64,000 bases of DNA from Candidatus Zhuqueibacterota bacterium (GTDB lineage Bacteria > Zhuqueibacterota > Zhuqueibacteria > Oceanimicrobiales > Oceanimicrobiaceae), in contig JAJDAG010000022.1 of NCBI GenBank assembly GCA_029262005.1, positions 1-64,000 on the forward strand, in the 5' to 3' direction. Of this stretch, positions 25,172 through 34,069 are shown piece after piece. A program made the translations under genes and the position numbers. A model generated the notes under the pieces. It was not told the origin of the DNA and searched no databases. It worked only from the letters and a program-made list of their open reading frames with translations. The number at the start of each line of letters is the position of its first letter. The first letter of the stretch is position 1.

Positions 25172-26050
25172 ATGAGCTACAAACTAATACTTCATTCCTT
25201 ATCAATCACAGGAATAATACTCATGATGAACAGTTCTAATCTTACAGGCCAATCTGCAAACACAGTAAAAGCCAACGGCATTAATCTCTCCTACGAAATC
25301 ACAGGCAATGGCCCGCACTTGATCTTGATCGAAGGGCTCGGAGTCGGTGCATGGTTGTGGGAGAAACAGGTACCGGCTTTTTCGAAAAACTTCACTACTG
25401 TCGTGTATGATAACCGCGGTGCCGGCAAATCGGACAAACCTGAGGGCCCCTACACCATCAGCCTGATGGCCGACGACCTGGCAGCACTGATGGACACCCT
25501 CCAAATTTCAAAAGCTCACATTTTGGGCGCATCCATGGGGGGATTCATCGCCCTGGACTTTGCCCTTCGTTATCCCGAAAAAGTCGACCGGCTGGTTTTG
25601 GTGGCAACCAGTGCAGGCGGTCCGGATCACGTGCCCATGTCACAGGAAGCACTGGCTATGCTTTTTATCACCGACAGCGACCCGAGACGGTTGACCAGAA
25701 AAAAGCTCGCACTGGCTTACACAGATTCTTTTCTTCAAACAAAAGAAGTCGAACACCTGGTCGAGCTGCGCATGAAAAATCCGCAGCCACCACACGCCTA
25801 CATGGCGCAAATCACAGCGGGTACAATTTTCAACTTGTCCGAGGAAGTCAAAAACATCCAGGTCCCATGCCTTGTTACGGCGGCTTCGGAAGACTTACTC
25901 GTGCCGGTGGCCAATGCCAAAAATTTGCACAAAAAAATAGCTGATAGCCAGCTCAAAATTTACCAGGGGCCCGGGCATCAGTTTTTTGTTGAAAATCCTG
26001 AGCCATTTAATCGAGATGTCATTGAATTTTTAACAAAATCGATCAAATAA
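25172..26050 (+). CDS. Exported alpha/beta hydrolase, Ser nucleophile
   Basis: 292 residues. A hydrophobic N-terminal segment (about 5-28, ending near LTGQ) suggests export to the periplasm. The catalytic triad is Ser121 (GASMGGF), Asp241 (ASEDLLVP) and His269 (GPGHQFF). The oxyanion region reads LIEGLGVG rather than the common HG. It is clearly paralogous to the cytosolic hydrolase at 27556 (both have WLWxK, RGxGxSxKP and SMGGFIA). Overall resemblance is to the enol-lactonase/esterase branch. It is the first gene of the acyl-metabolism island. The start is ATG 25172 after a GGAGCG site. Confidence 0.88.
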   Translation: MSYKLILHSLSITGIILMMNSSNLTGQSANTVKANGINLSYEITGNGPHLILIEGLGVGAWLWEKQVPAFSKNFTTVVYDNRGAGKSDKPEGPYTISLMADDLAALMDTLQISKAHILGASMGGFIALDFALRYPEKVDRLVLVATSAGGPDHVPMSQEALAMLFITDSDPRRLTRKKLALAYTDSFLQTKEVEHLVELRMKNPQPPHAYMAQITAGTIFNLSEEVKNIQVPCLVTAASEDLLVPVANAKNLHKKIADSQLKIYQGPGHQFFVENPEPFNRDVIEFLTKSIK

Positions 26051-26092
26051 AATCCAACTTACCAAACAAAGAATACTGTGGGGAGACCAGCA

Positions 26093-26629
26093 ATGGATAA
26101 CATTCAGCGAGCCATCTTTGAAGACTTTGGAATGGGGTACGTTAAATTTGGTCACAGTGAGCTTATGGGACGCGTTGTCGGATTACTCCTGTGCCACACG
26201 GAACCGATTTCAGTGGATGAAATATGTCAAGAGCTGAATGTGACCAAAACCCCAATTACTCAGATCTGCCGCCGCCTTGAGGAGCTCAACCTGACCCGCC
26301 GAATCAGGGTAAAAGGACACCGCAAGCATTTCTTTCAAATTACGCCCGATCCCTTTTTGCAGGCAAGTATAAATATGTCACGATTGTACGAAGACAATCT
26401 ACAAGTGGCTGAAAACCATTTGCACCCCCTTCTGGAAAAATATAAAGCTGCAACAGCAGATGAAAAAGAAAAACTAAAAATCGTTTGTGAGCGCTTAATT
26501 CGAATGCGTGAATTTAACCTTCGGCTGATTAAATTCCACCAGCAATTTATAAGTGACTGGAGAACAGCCCAGACAAATCTACCCACCATAGAAGATTACA
26601 GCGAAAAGCTAGGAATACACGCTGCTTAA
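26093..26629 (+). CDS. GbsR/MarR-like helix-turn-helix regulator
   Basis: 178 residues. The start is ATG 26093, preceded by GGGGA; the GTG at 26078 lies at the ribosome site and is rejected. Residues about 10-90 form a winged helix: an N-terminal GHSELMGRVVGLLL helix typical of GbsR proteins, then VDEICQELNVTKTPITQICRRLEEL as recognition region and a basic wing (RRIRVKGHRKHFF). The C-terminal half is helical, probably for dimerisation. It lies within the island and probably controls it; the effector may be an acyl or acyl-CoA compound, which is inference. Confidence 0.82.
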   Translation: MDNIQRAIFEDFGMGYVKFGHSELMGRVVGLLLCHTEPISVDEICQELNVTKTPITQICRRLEELNLTRRIRVKGHRKHFFQITPDPFLQASINMSRLYEDNLQVAENHLHPLLEKYKAATADEKEKLKIVCERLIRMREFNLRLIKFHQQFISDWRTAQTNLPTIEDYSEKLGIHAA

Positions 26630-26664
26630 AAAAATTGTTCAACACCAAATAAAGAGATGATAAA

Positions 26665-27408
26665 ATGCGCCTCAAAAAAAAAGTTGCCATCATCACTGGC
26701 GCTGCCTGTGGCATTGGCCGGACGACTGCCCTGACTTTTTCCCGGGAAGGTGCGAAAGTCGTTGCGGTGGACCTGCAACAAGAAGCCGGCACCCGGCTTG
26801 TGGACGAAATTTCCAAGACTGGTGCAGAAAGCAATTTTGAGCAGGTGGATGTCACCGATCCCGGGCACGTTAACACGATGATTGAAAACACTGTAAAAAA
26901 ATACGGAAAAATCGACATTCTCGTTAACAATGCCGGCATTGTCATGGATGCGCAGTTACTGAAAATGGAGCTACAGCAATGGCAGCGGGTTATCGATGTC
27001 AATTTGAAGGGCGTGTTTCTGTGTGGCCAGGCAGCAGCGAGAGTGATGGCTGAGCAGGACACCGGTGGAGTGATTCTGAATGCCTCTTCTGTGGTTGGGC
27101 TGTACGGTAATTTTGGTCAGAGTAACTATGTTGCCACCAAAGCCGGCGTTATCGGCATGACCAAGACCTGGGCGCGTGAGTTAGGCAAAAAAGGAATTCG
27201 CGTCAATGCCGTTGCCCCGGGCTTTATTGCCACAGACATTATCAAAGCCATACCGGAAAAAGTCCTCGAAATAGTCAAGGCAAAAACACCGCTGGGTCGA
27301 ATGGGCAGGCCGCAGGACATCGCCAACGCCTACCTGTTTTTAGCCTCCGAAGAAGCGGCCTTTGTTACCGGCACCGTGCTCTCGGTGGATGGCGGGTTGA
27401 TTGTTTGA
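26665..27408 (+). CDS. SDR oxidoreductase, FabG-like
   Basis: 247 residues, classical short-chain dehydrogenase. The nucleotide motif is TGAACGIG (11-18), the structural motif is NNAG (88-91), and the catalytic residues are Ser142, Tyr155 and Lys159 (YVATK). The ending VLSVDGGLIV is typical. Closest in pattern to 3-oxoacyl-[ACP] reductases and 3-hydroxyacyl-CoA dehydrogenases. It starts 36 bases after the regulator gene. In this island it probably oxidises or reduces a 3-hydroxy/3-oxoacyl intermediate. The exact substrate is not determined. Confidence 0.92.
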   Translation: MRLKKKVAIITGAACGIGRTTALTFSREGAKVVAVDLQQEAGTRLVDEISKTGAESNFEQVDVTDPGHVNTMIENTVKKYGKIDILVNNAGIVMDAQLLKMELQQWQRVIDVNLKGVFLCGQAAARVMAEQDTGGVILNASSVVGLYGNFGQSNYVATKAGVIGMTKTWARELGKKGIRVNAVAPGFIATDIIKAIPEKVLEIVKAKTPLGRMGRPQDIANAYLFLASEEAAFVTGTVLSVDGGLIV

Positions 27409-27555
27409 GTCGAATTATTATCGATGCCATATGAGAATTGTACTAATGATACCAATGGCTTTATTGTTTCTCATTTGAACTTATGAAATTTCGGATTTCG
27501 ATTTGTTTTTTTCAAATTTCCCGCCTGCCGTTCGAGGCTACTGTCTGGAGATTGT

Positions 27556-28395
27556 ATGCAAAACTACTTTAATATCAATGACATAAAACTGTATGTAGAA
27601 ATCCGTGGACAAGGTGAGCCATTGCTTTTGATTCCGGGCCTGGGTACAGGAACCTGGCTTTGGTCGAAAAACATCGAGGTTTTGTCCAAACATTTCGAGC
27701 TGATCATGCCGGAGCTGCGCGGCAGTGGCCGTTCCGAAAAACCGGATCAACGTTATTCCATCGCGCTTTTTGCCGAGGATATAAAAGCTTTAATACAAAA
27801 ACTTCAATACAGAAAAGTCGCCATTCTGGGTGTATCCATGGGTGGATTCATCGCCCAGCATTATGCCGCCAATTGGCCGGAACATATCAATTCGCTCATC
27901 CTGGTTGGCACCTCCCAGGGCGGAAACCAGCAGATCGGCCCGACCGGTGAGGTTTTATGCCGAACCATCCGTCCGCGTGGCCGCAGTAAACGCGAACGCC
28001 TGGAAGACGGCTACGACCTGAATTTTAGCAAAGATTTTATGTCGCAGCACCCGGAAGAGCTTGAAAAAATCACGAACCGGCGCACTGAGTTTGCGCAACC
28101 GGAATACGCGTACTACCGACAACTTTTGGCTGGCGCCGCTTTTGACGGTCAACCCTGCACGCCTAAAATTCAAGCGCCAACGTTGATTTGTGCTGCTCAG
28201 AACGATCCACTGGTTCCCATAGAGGACGCTTATACATTGCAAAAAAGCATTCGCGGTTCTCAGCTCGAAGTATTTGCCGGAAAGCACCTGTTTTTGTACG
28301 AGCACTATGAAAAATTCAATCGCATCATCATCGATTTTTTGAATGAAACAATGGATATGGAAAAAGCACATTCGGAAAACCTCCTTTCTGAATAG
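27556..28395 (+). CDS. Cytosolic alpha/beta hydrolase, Ser nucleophile
   Basis: 279 residues without a signal peptide. The triad is Ser94 (GVSMGGF), Asp217 (AQNDPLVP) and His244 (AGKHLFL). The oxyanion motif is IPGLGTG. It is paralogous to the exported hydrolase at 25172, with the same WLW-K and RG-G-S-KP landmarks. Ribosome site GGAG precedes ATG 27556. The pair suggests hydrolysis of related esters or lactones outside and inside the cell. Confidence 0.9.
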   Translation: MQNYFNINDIKLYVEIRGQGEPLLLIPGLGTGTWLWSKNIEVLSKHFELIMPELRGSGRSEKPDQRYSIALFAEDIKALIQKLQYRKVAILGVSMGGFIAQHYAANWPEHINSLILVGTSQGGNQQIGPTGEVLCRTIRPRGRSKRERLEDGYDLNFSKDFMSQHPEELEKITNRRTEFAQPEYAYYRQLLAGAAFDGQPCTPKIQAPTLICAAQNDPLVPIEDAYTLQKSIRGSQLEVFAGKHLFLYEHYEKFNRIIIDFLNETMDMEKAHSENLLSE

Positions 28396-28418
28396 AAATT
28401 GACCAAAAACTCGCGTCT

Positions 28419-28547
28419 TTGTCATTTCGACAAAATGGGAGAAAACTGGAAGCACACCAACACCTTAGCGTCATCAAATTGTTTTTATTTCAGACAAATG
28501 TTCACGCCCCAGGTTCTTCAGCTTGAACAACGGGTTCGAAATGACAA
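28419..28547. repeat. Inverted-repeat element with TTGTCATTTCGA ends
   Basis: TTGTCATTTCGA at 28419-28430 is the exact reverse complement of TCGAAATGACAA at 28536-28547. The 129-base element fills most of the gap before the acyl-CoA ligase. Ends of this type resemble the GTCATTTCGA repeats common in Bacteroidota genomes. It has no open frame of note. Confidence 0.65.
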
Positions 28548-28649
28548 CAGACTTAAGCTTTTCAATCAGACACGATATCTAAATTGGGGAACCAGTGGGA
28601 AGCAGAAAGCCAAAATCCGAAATTCATATTTCGAGAATAGGAACAAGCC

Positions 28650-30167
28650 ATGTATATCGGGGATTATCTTGCTCGTCGTTGTGTGTATACGCCTGATGCG
28701 CTGGCATTAATTGACGTTTCAGAGCAGCCGGCAGGAAAATACACGTACCGTGAGCTCAACCAGCGCGCCAATCAGCTTGCTCACTGGCTGCGTGAATCCG
28801 GAATAAAAAAAGGTGACCGGGTGGCCATGCTGGCTTACGACGGTGTGCATTTTTATGATACATTTTTTGCCTGCAGTAAATTGGGCGCGATTTTTGTCCC
28901 GTACAATTGGCGGTTACATCCCCGGGAAATCGAAAAGCAAATTCGGCTAACCACACCTGAATTTTTGTTTTACAGTCCGGACGCGCCCATGACCGGCATC
29001 GTCGAACATCTCCAAACCTTTTCTGATATAACCAAAATCATACCTGTTGCAGATAACACAGAGTTAAATTTAACCACCAATTTGTCTGAAACTGAATTGA
29101 CAGCCGTAACCTGTGAATCCGTGACAGAGCCCGATACAGCCTGTTTGCTCTTTACCGGCGGCACGACCGGCGAACCTAAAGCGGCGCAAATGAGCCACGG
29201 TCAAATTGTCTGGAATACAATGAATTCCATTCTTGGCGACATACTAGGCACAGACAGCTTTTTGAATGTATTTCCCCTGTTTCATGCCGGCGGATTGTTT
29301 GCCTTCTCTCTGCCAATTCTTATTCAAGGCGGCACCGTGGTACAGACAAAGAAATTCGATGCGGAGCAGGTGCTAAATCTTATCGAATCAGAAAGTGTGA
29401 CAATTTTCGGCGGTGTCCCAACCATGTTCCAGATGTTGACAACTGCGCCCAACTGGCAGCAGGCAGACCTCAGCTCGCTGCGCTATTGCATGAGCGGCGG
29501 CGCCCCCATGCCGGTGGCATTGATTCAAAAATACCAGCAAGAAAAGGGCGTCGTGTTTCGCCAGGGCTTTGGCATGACGGAATTCGGTCCTGGGGTATTT
29601 TCCCTGGCCAGCGCAGATGCAGAGCGCAAAACCGGTTCTATCGGCAAACCGAACTTTTTTGTAGATGCACGGGTGGTGGAGCCGCAAATCAATCAGCCCA
29701 ATCCTGCGAATGGAGTGGGTGAGTTAATCTTGCGCGGCCCCTCTGCTACCACAGGCTACTTCGGCAATTCTGAAGCTACCGCAGCAGCATTTGACAATGA
29801 TAATTACTTTCATACCGGCGATCTGGCGTACATTGACGACGAAGGCTATTTCTTCATCGTAGACCGCCTGAAAGACATGTACATCAGCGGTGGTGAAAAT
29901 GTCTACCCGGCCGAAATCGAAGCGGTTTTGTATCAACATCCGGCCGTGGCCATGTGCGCGGTCATCGGCATACCAGATACAAAGTGGGGATATGTCGGAC
30001 AGGCATTTGTGGTCCCCAATAAGGAGCAACAGGTGCGGGAAGCGGATTTATTGAATTTTTTAAGGGATAATCTGGCTAAATACAAGGTGCCAGAATCAAT
30101 CACTTTTCGCGAAAGCTTACCCATTTCCGGTGCGGGTAAAATTCTTAAATCTGAATTGTGTAAATGA
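28650..30167 (+). CDS. Acyl-CoA ligase (AMP-binding), first of two
   Basis: 505 residues of the ANL superfamily. AMP-binding P-loop LLFTGGTTGEPK (about 168-180), adenine-site GFGMTEFGPG, hinge GDLAYIDDEGYFFIVDRLKD, linker SGGENVYPAEIE and the C-terminal catalytic lysine in SGAGKILKSEL. It joins a carboxylic acid to CoA through an acyl-adenylate. The motifs fit medium/long-chain fatty-acyl or related acyl-CoA ligases; the acid is unknown. A paralogue lies at 34070. ATG 28650 follows an AATAGGAA site. It precedes a TonB receptor in the same direction. Confidence 0.93.
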   Translation: MYIGDYLARRCVYTPDALALIDVSEQPAGKYTYRELNQRANQLAHWLRESGIKKGDRVAMLAYDGVHFYDTFFACSKLGAIFVPYNWRLHPREIEKQIRLTTPEFLFYSPDAPMTGIVEHLQTFSDITKIIPVADNTELNLTTNLSETELTAVTCESVTEPDTACLLFTGGTTGEPKAAQMSHGQIVWNTMNSILGDILGTDSFLNVFPLFHAGGLFAFSLPILIQGGTVVQTKKFDAEQVLNLIESESVTIFGGVPTMFQMLTTAPNWQQADLSSLRYCMSGGAPMPVALIQKYQQEKGVVFRQGFGMTEFGPGVFSLASADAERKTGSIGKPNFFVDARVVEPQINQPNPANGVGELILRGPSATTGYFGNSEATAAAFDNDNYFHTGDLAYIDDEGYFFIVDRLKDMYISGGENVYPAEIEAVLYQHPAVAMCAVIGIPDTKWGYVGQAFVVPNKEQQVREADLLNFLRDNLAKYKVPESITFRESLPISGAGKILKSELCK

Positions 30168-30328
30168 AATGCACGGAACTTCTATTTTACAAACGTATTT
30201 GCGATCGATGCACGATCGTGATCCCCCACACGTTACTTTTCCTAAACTGCAAAAGTTTGGGGAAGGTATTTGCTGTGAAAAAGGTCAAGCCAACCAATTA
30301 CCATATTACTTAACAGGAGGATACAATC

Positions 30329-32815
30329 ATGATTAGGAAACTTGTTTTTCTGCTTTTCTTGACACTGTTGATGGTGAGCATGCTGCAGGCAGCCGACGCG
30401 ACCATTAAAGGCGTAGTCAAGGGAAAAGACAGTGGCAATCCATTAGCCGGAGCCAATGTTTTTCTGAAAGGAACCAGTTACGGTTCCTCAACTAACAATC
30501 AGGGAGAATACTCCATAGTGAACGTATCTGCGGGCACCTACCGGCTGGTGATCTCGTATATCGGCTTTGCTCAGCACGCGCAGGATGTCACTGTCAGTGA
30601 GGCGGCCGAGCTCGCCGTAAATATTGACATGGAAAAATCAGAACTCATTAGCGAACAAATCGTTGTCACAGCCTCAAAAGGGGCGGAAAAAATCACCGAA
30701 GCACCGGCCACTATAGATGTCATTATGGCGCGGGATGTGGCGGAACACCCCTCTGCCAATGTCGGCGAGCTGCTGGCTTACCAGAAAGGCGTCGATTATA
30801 TCCGTACGGGCGTCGTCGGAACGGGCATGAACATCCGTGGTTTTAACAGCGCATTTAACGCCAAAAACTTACAGATGAACGATACCCGCCTATCTACACT
30901 CGTCGCTACGGGATTGCCTTTAGGCGTGCTTTCATCCACCGTAAAAGATGATATCGAAAGAATCGAAGTGATTCTGGGTCCAAGCGCTGCGCTCTACGGC
31001 CCGAATGCCCACAACGGTCTGATTAATACCATTACCAAAGACCCGCGCAACTCACAAGGCACAACCTTCGCCGTGGGTGGTGGTAGCCAGAGCACCATTG
31101 GTGGACGACTCCGTCACGCCAAAGTCGTGAATGATAAATTCGCCTACAAAGTCAGTGCCGAGTATGCCCAGGGCGAAGAATTTAGCTTTGTGGACTCGGT
31201 TTATGTTGGCGGAGTGGGTTTCGACGAGTTAGGATTAGATAGAGATTTTGATTCAATGCGAGGCGAAGCTTCGCTTTACTTCACTCCAGCGACCGGCTCC
31301 GATGTCATTTTGAGCTATGGCGGTAGTTTGAGCAACAATCTCGGCGTGACCAATGCCGGCCGTAACCAGATCAAAGACTGGCAGGTGCACTATCTGCAAG
31401 CGCGATATGTATCTCCGAAATTATTTGCGCAGGTCTACCACACCTGGAGCAAAACCGAAGATACCTACGCCATAAACCAGCGTACGCAAAATTATCTCAC
31501 GTTCATCAATGCCGGTTTTTCTGAGGAAGAAGCTTTGCGACGTTCCCTGCACGAACAGTGGGCCGGCGCCACGCCGGATGCAGGTATTGCTCTGAATAGA
31601 GACGCAAATTTCAAAGACAAGTCCCGACGCTGGAATGCTGAAACGCAATATAACAACACCTGGAGCGGCTTTCAAGTCACGGCCGGCGCCCAGTGGCAAA
31701 GGGATATCGCCAACAGCAAAGGCACTTACCTTATCGATGACGGTGGGAACAGCCCCATCAACCTTGATCAGTTCGGTGTTTACGGTCAAGTAGAAAAACC
31801 GTTAGGCGACACCGGCGCTGAGCTTGTGCTTGCAGCCCGTGGCGATGATCATGAACTGTACGGTTTTAACTTCATCCCGAAAGCGGGACTGCTGTTCAGT
31901 CAGGGAAACAGTACATGGCGGGTGACTTACGGCAAAGGCATCGCGGCGCCCACCATTTTAAACCTGAGCGCCAATATTTTCGGTGGCCTGCTGTTGGGTA
32001 ACGGCGAAGGATTTACCCTGGCTGACGGCAGCAAAATTGAAAAGTTAGAGGTTGAAAACATTCAAACCATTGAGCTGGGTTACAAAGGCTTGCTGTCAGA
32101 AAAATTTTATCTTGATGGAAATGCTTATTACAATATGCATGAAAATTTCATCAGTCCGCTCATCAACATTGCCAACTTTCCTGCAGGGCCGGTGGTCAGC
32201 CACCGCGGTGACCAAGTCATCGATGATCTAAACTCCGGTGTTTTTGGACCGGGTGATTTTTTGCTGACCTATTTAAACTTTGGTGAAGTCCAAACCTTCG
32301 GACTGGATCTGGGCCTGAATTACTTCATCAACCAAAATATGTCTTTCAGGTTGAACTATTCCTTTTTTGATTTCGACCTGGATACCAAAGACACCAAAAA
32401 CGACGGCAACCGTGACGGCAATATCGATGAAAATGACTTACCCATTAACACGCCCAAACACAAACTCAACGCCAGCCTGAATTTAAGCCACGACACCTGG
32501 TTTGGCTCACTGGGTGCACGCTGGGTCGATGAATACGACTTTTTCTCCGGCATCAATATCGCAGCCGCGACTAATAACGATCTTACGTACGGCGGCGATC
32601 CAGTGGTCGAAGGTCAGCGTGTGGGCCGTGATTTCAACGAAGGGCCGTTGGGTGGTTTCGTGAATTTAGACATCGGCCTGGGGTACCGGGTCAATAAAAA
32701 CTTCACGGTTTCCGGTCAAGTGATCAACATTCTGGATTCTGATGTGCGGGAATTCGTGGCCTCGCCGGCAATCGGCCGCCTCTTTTCCCTCGAATTAAAA
32801 TACATAATCTTTTAA
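30329..32815 (+). CDS. TonB-dependent receptor of the acyl-metabolism island
   Basis: 828 residues. Signal peptide about 1-22, carboxypeptidase-regulatory-like domain about 24-108 (VVKGKDSGNPLAGANVFLKG), plug about 115-240 (IVVTASKGAEKITEAPATI; GPSAALYGPNAHNGLINTIT), beta-barrel to the end. There is no STN domain. AGGAGG before ATG 30329 is a strong ribosome site. It differs in plug sequence from the other three receptors in this window. Placement between two acyl-CoA ligases suggests that it imports a ligand the island metabolises. A perfect 15-bp hairpin follows its stop. Confidence 0.94.
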   Translation: MIRKLVFLLFLTLLMVSMLQAADATIKGVVKGKDSGNPLAGANVFLKGTSYGSSTNNQGEYSIVNVSAGTYRLVISYIGFAQHAQDVTVSEAAELAVNIDMEKSELISEQIVVTASKGAEKITEAPATIDVIMARDVAEHPSANVGELLAYQKGVDYIRTGVVGTGMNIRGFNSAFNAKNLQMNDTRLSTLVATGLPLGVLSSTVKDDIERIEVILGPSAALYGPNAHNGLINTITKDPRNSQGTTFAVGGGSQSTIGGRLRHAKVVNDKFAYKVSAEYAQGEEFSFVDSVYVGGVGFDELGLDRDFDSMRGEASLYFTPATGSDVILSYGGSLSNNLGVTNAGRNQIKDWQVHYLQARYVSPKLFAQVYHTWSKTEDTYAINQRTQNYLTFINAGFSEEEALRRSLHEQWAGATPDAGIALNRDANFKDKSRRWNAETQYNNTWSGFQVTAGAQWQRDIANSKGTYLIDDGGNSPINLDQFGVYGQVEKPLGDTGAELVLAARGDDHELYGFNFIPKAGLLFSQGNSTWRVTYGKGIAAPTILNLSANIFGGLLLGNGEGFTLADGSKIEKLEVENIQTIELGYKGLLSEKFYLDGNAYYNMHENFISPLINIANFPAGPVVSHRGDQVIDDLNSGVFGPGDFLLTYLNFGEVQTFGLDLGLNYFINQNMSFRLNYSFFDFDLDTKDTKNDGNRDGNIDENDLPINTPKHKLNASLNLSHDTWFGSLGARWVDEYDFFSGINIAAATNNDLTYGGDPVVEGQRVGRDFNEGPLGGFVNLDIGLGYRVNKNFTVSGQVINILDSDVREFVASPAIGRLFSLELKYIIF

Positions 32816-32823
32816 GTAAACGA

Positions 32824-32860
32824 AACAACCGACCCTCTTTCTTTGAGAGGGTCGGTTGTT
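32824..32860 (+). terminator. Perfect 15-bp hairpin between receptor and KAS-III-like gene
   Basis: AACAACCGACCCTCT (32824-32838) pairs exactly with 32846-32860 across a seven-base loop, eight bases after the receptor stop codon. There is no T-run after it, so intrinsic termination is not certain; it may protect the upstream mRNA end or control expression of the next gene, whose start lies seven bases downstream. Confidence 0.55.
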
Positions 32861-32866
32861 AATAAT

Positions 32867-33916
32867 ATGCAAAATCCCAAAGACACCGTCGGCATCGTCA
32901 GTACCGGCATGCATCTTCCAGAAAAGTATATGACCGCAGCGGAAATAGCCGAACAAAGCGGTCTGCCGGAATGGGTGGTGCGCGAAAAGCTGGGTATTCA
33001 CAAAAAATACGTCGCCGGAGCGGACGACCATCCCAACGAAATGGCCGTGCAAGCTGCAAAAAATTGCCTGGCAAAAACCAACATCCGGCCGGAGGAAATT
33101 GACGTGGTGCTCTGTACCACCGAAGAATGGAAAGAATACTTGCTCTGGACTGCCGGTATCCACCTTGCGCACGAAATTGGCGCCACCAACGCCTGGGCTC
33201 TCGATATCCACATGCGCTGCTGCACCACCATTGCCGCGCTCAAACAGGCGAAAGATATGATTCTCGCGGATCCGGAAATCAACACCGTTCTGATCGCCGG
33301 CGGGTATGTGGTCAGCAAATTCATCAATCTAAAAAACGCCCGTACCAGCTTTCTGTTTAACATCGGCGCCGGCGCCGGGGCCCTTCTGCTGCGCCGAAAC
33401 TGGCCGCGCAACCAGGTTCTTGGCAGCCACCTCATGACAGACGGCTCCATGAGCAAGCATGTCATCGTGCCAGCCAGCGGAACAGTAAAACACCCCACCG
33501 ACACGGCGGTGACGAACGACGAATTCAGCTTCGACCTTGTGCAGCCCGAAGCTATGAAAAACCGTCTGAACCAGGTCTCTATGGATAACTGGCTACGCTG
33601 CATCGATGAGGCTCTGCGTAAAAGCGGCGCCAAACCAGACGGTACGCCTTACACCCGTCAGGATGCAGGCTATCTCAACATGATCCTGGTGAAACCCTCA
33701 GCCCACCGCGACATGCTGCACCGCCTGGGTCTCACCGAAGAACAGTCCGTGTATCTGGGGCATATCGGCCACATCGGCGAGCAAGACAGCATCCTTTCCA
33801 TTATAGAAGGCGAAAAACAGAGTCGACTGAAAGACGGCGAACTGATGATCATGGTTGGCGCCGGCATCGGCTACGTCTGGGGTGCCGCGTGTGTGCATTG
33901 GGGCGAAGTTTGTTGA
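32867..33916 (+). CDS. KAS-III-like condensing/acyl-transfer enzyme with altered active site
   Basis: 349 residues with the thiolase fold of FabH-like enzymes. The expected nucleophile is Cys118 or Cys119 (DIHMRCCTTIAAL). FabH uses a His in the HQAN motif and an Asn in HGNTS; the matching regions here read VKPSAHRDM (His280) and YLGHIGHIGEQD, so the Asn is replaced by His299 or His302, with Asp307 nearby. This recalls KAS-III homologues that act as acyltransferases rather than decarboxylating synthases, an inference from motifs. A TTG at 32843 opens the frame earlier but lies inside the hairpin; ATG 32867 is preferred, although no clear ribosome site precedes it. Confidence 0.82.
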   Translation: MQNPKDTVGIVSTGMHLPEKYMTAAEIAEQSGLPEWVVREKLGIHKKYVAGADDHPNEMAVQAAKNCLAKTNIRPEEIDVVLCTTEEWKEYLLWTAGIHLAHEIGATNAWALDIHMRCCTTIAALKQAKDMILADPEINTVLIAGGYVVSKFINLKNARTSFLFNIGAGAGALLLRRNWPRNQVLGSHLMTDGSMSKHVIVPASGTVKHPTDTAVTNDEFSFDLVQPEAMKNRLNQVSMDNWLRCIDEALRKSGAKPDGTPYTRQDAGYLNMILVKPSAHRDMLHRLGLTEEQSVYLGHIGHIGEQDSILSIIEGEKQSRLKDGELMIMVGAGIGYVWGAACVHWGEVC

Positions 33917-34069
33917 AGTGTTTGCTATTCGAGTGTTACTTTGGCAAAAACATTAACGTTTTAGAACTAAAACACTTATTTGGAATTTTGCACTAAAGAA
34001 GTTGTAAATAATCAGGTTAAAACATTTTTACGGCATGGCTTTAGTACTGTCCAACACAACGTCTAAATC

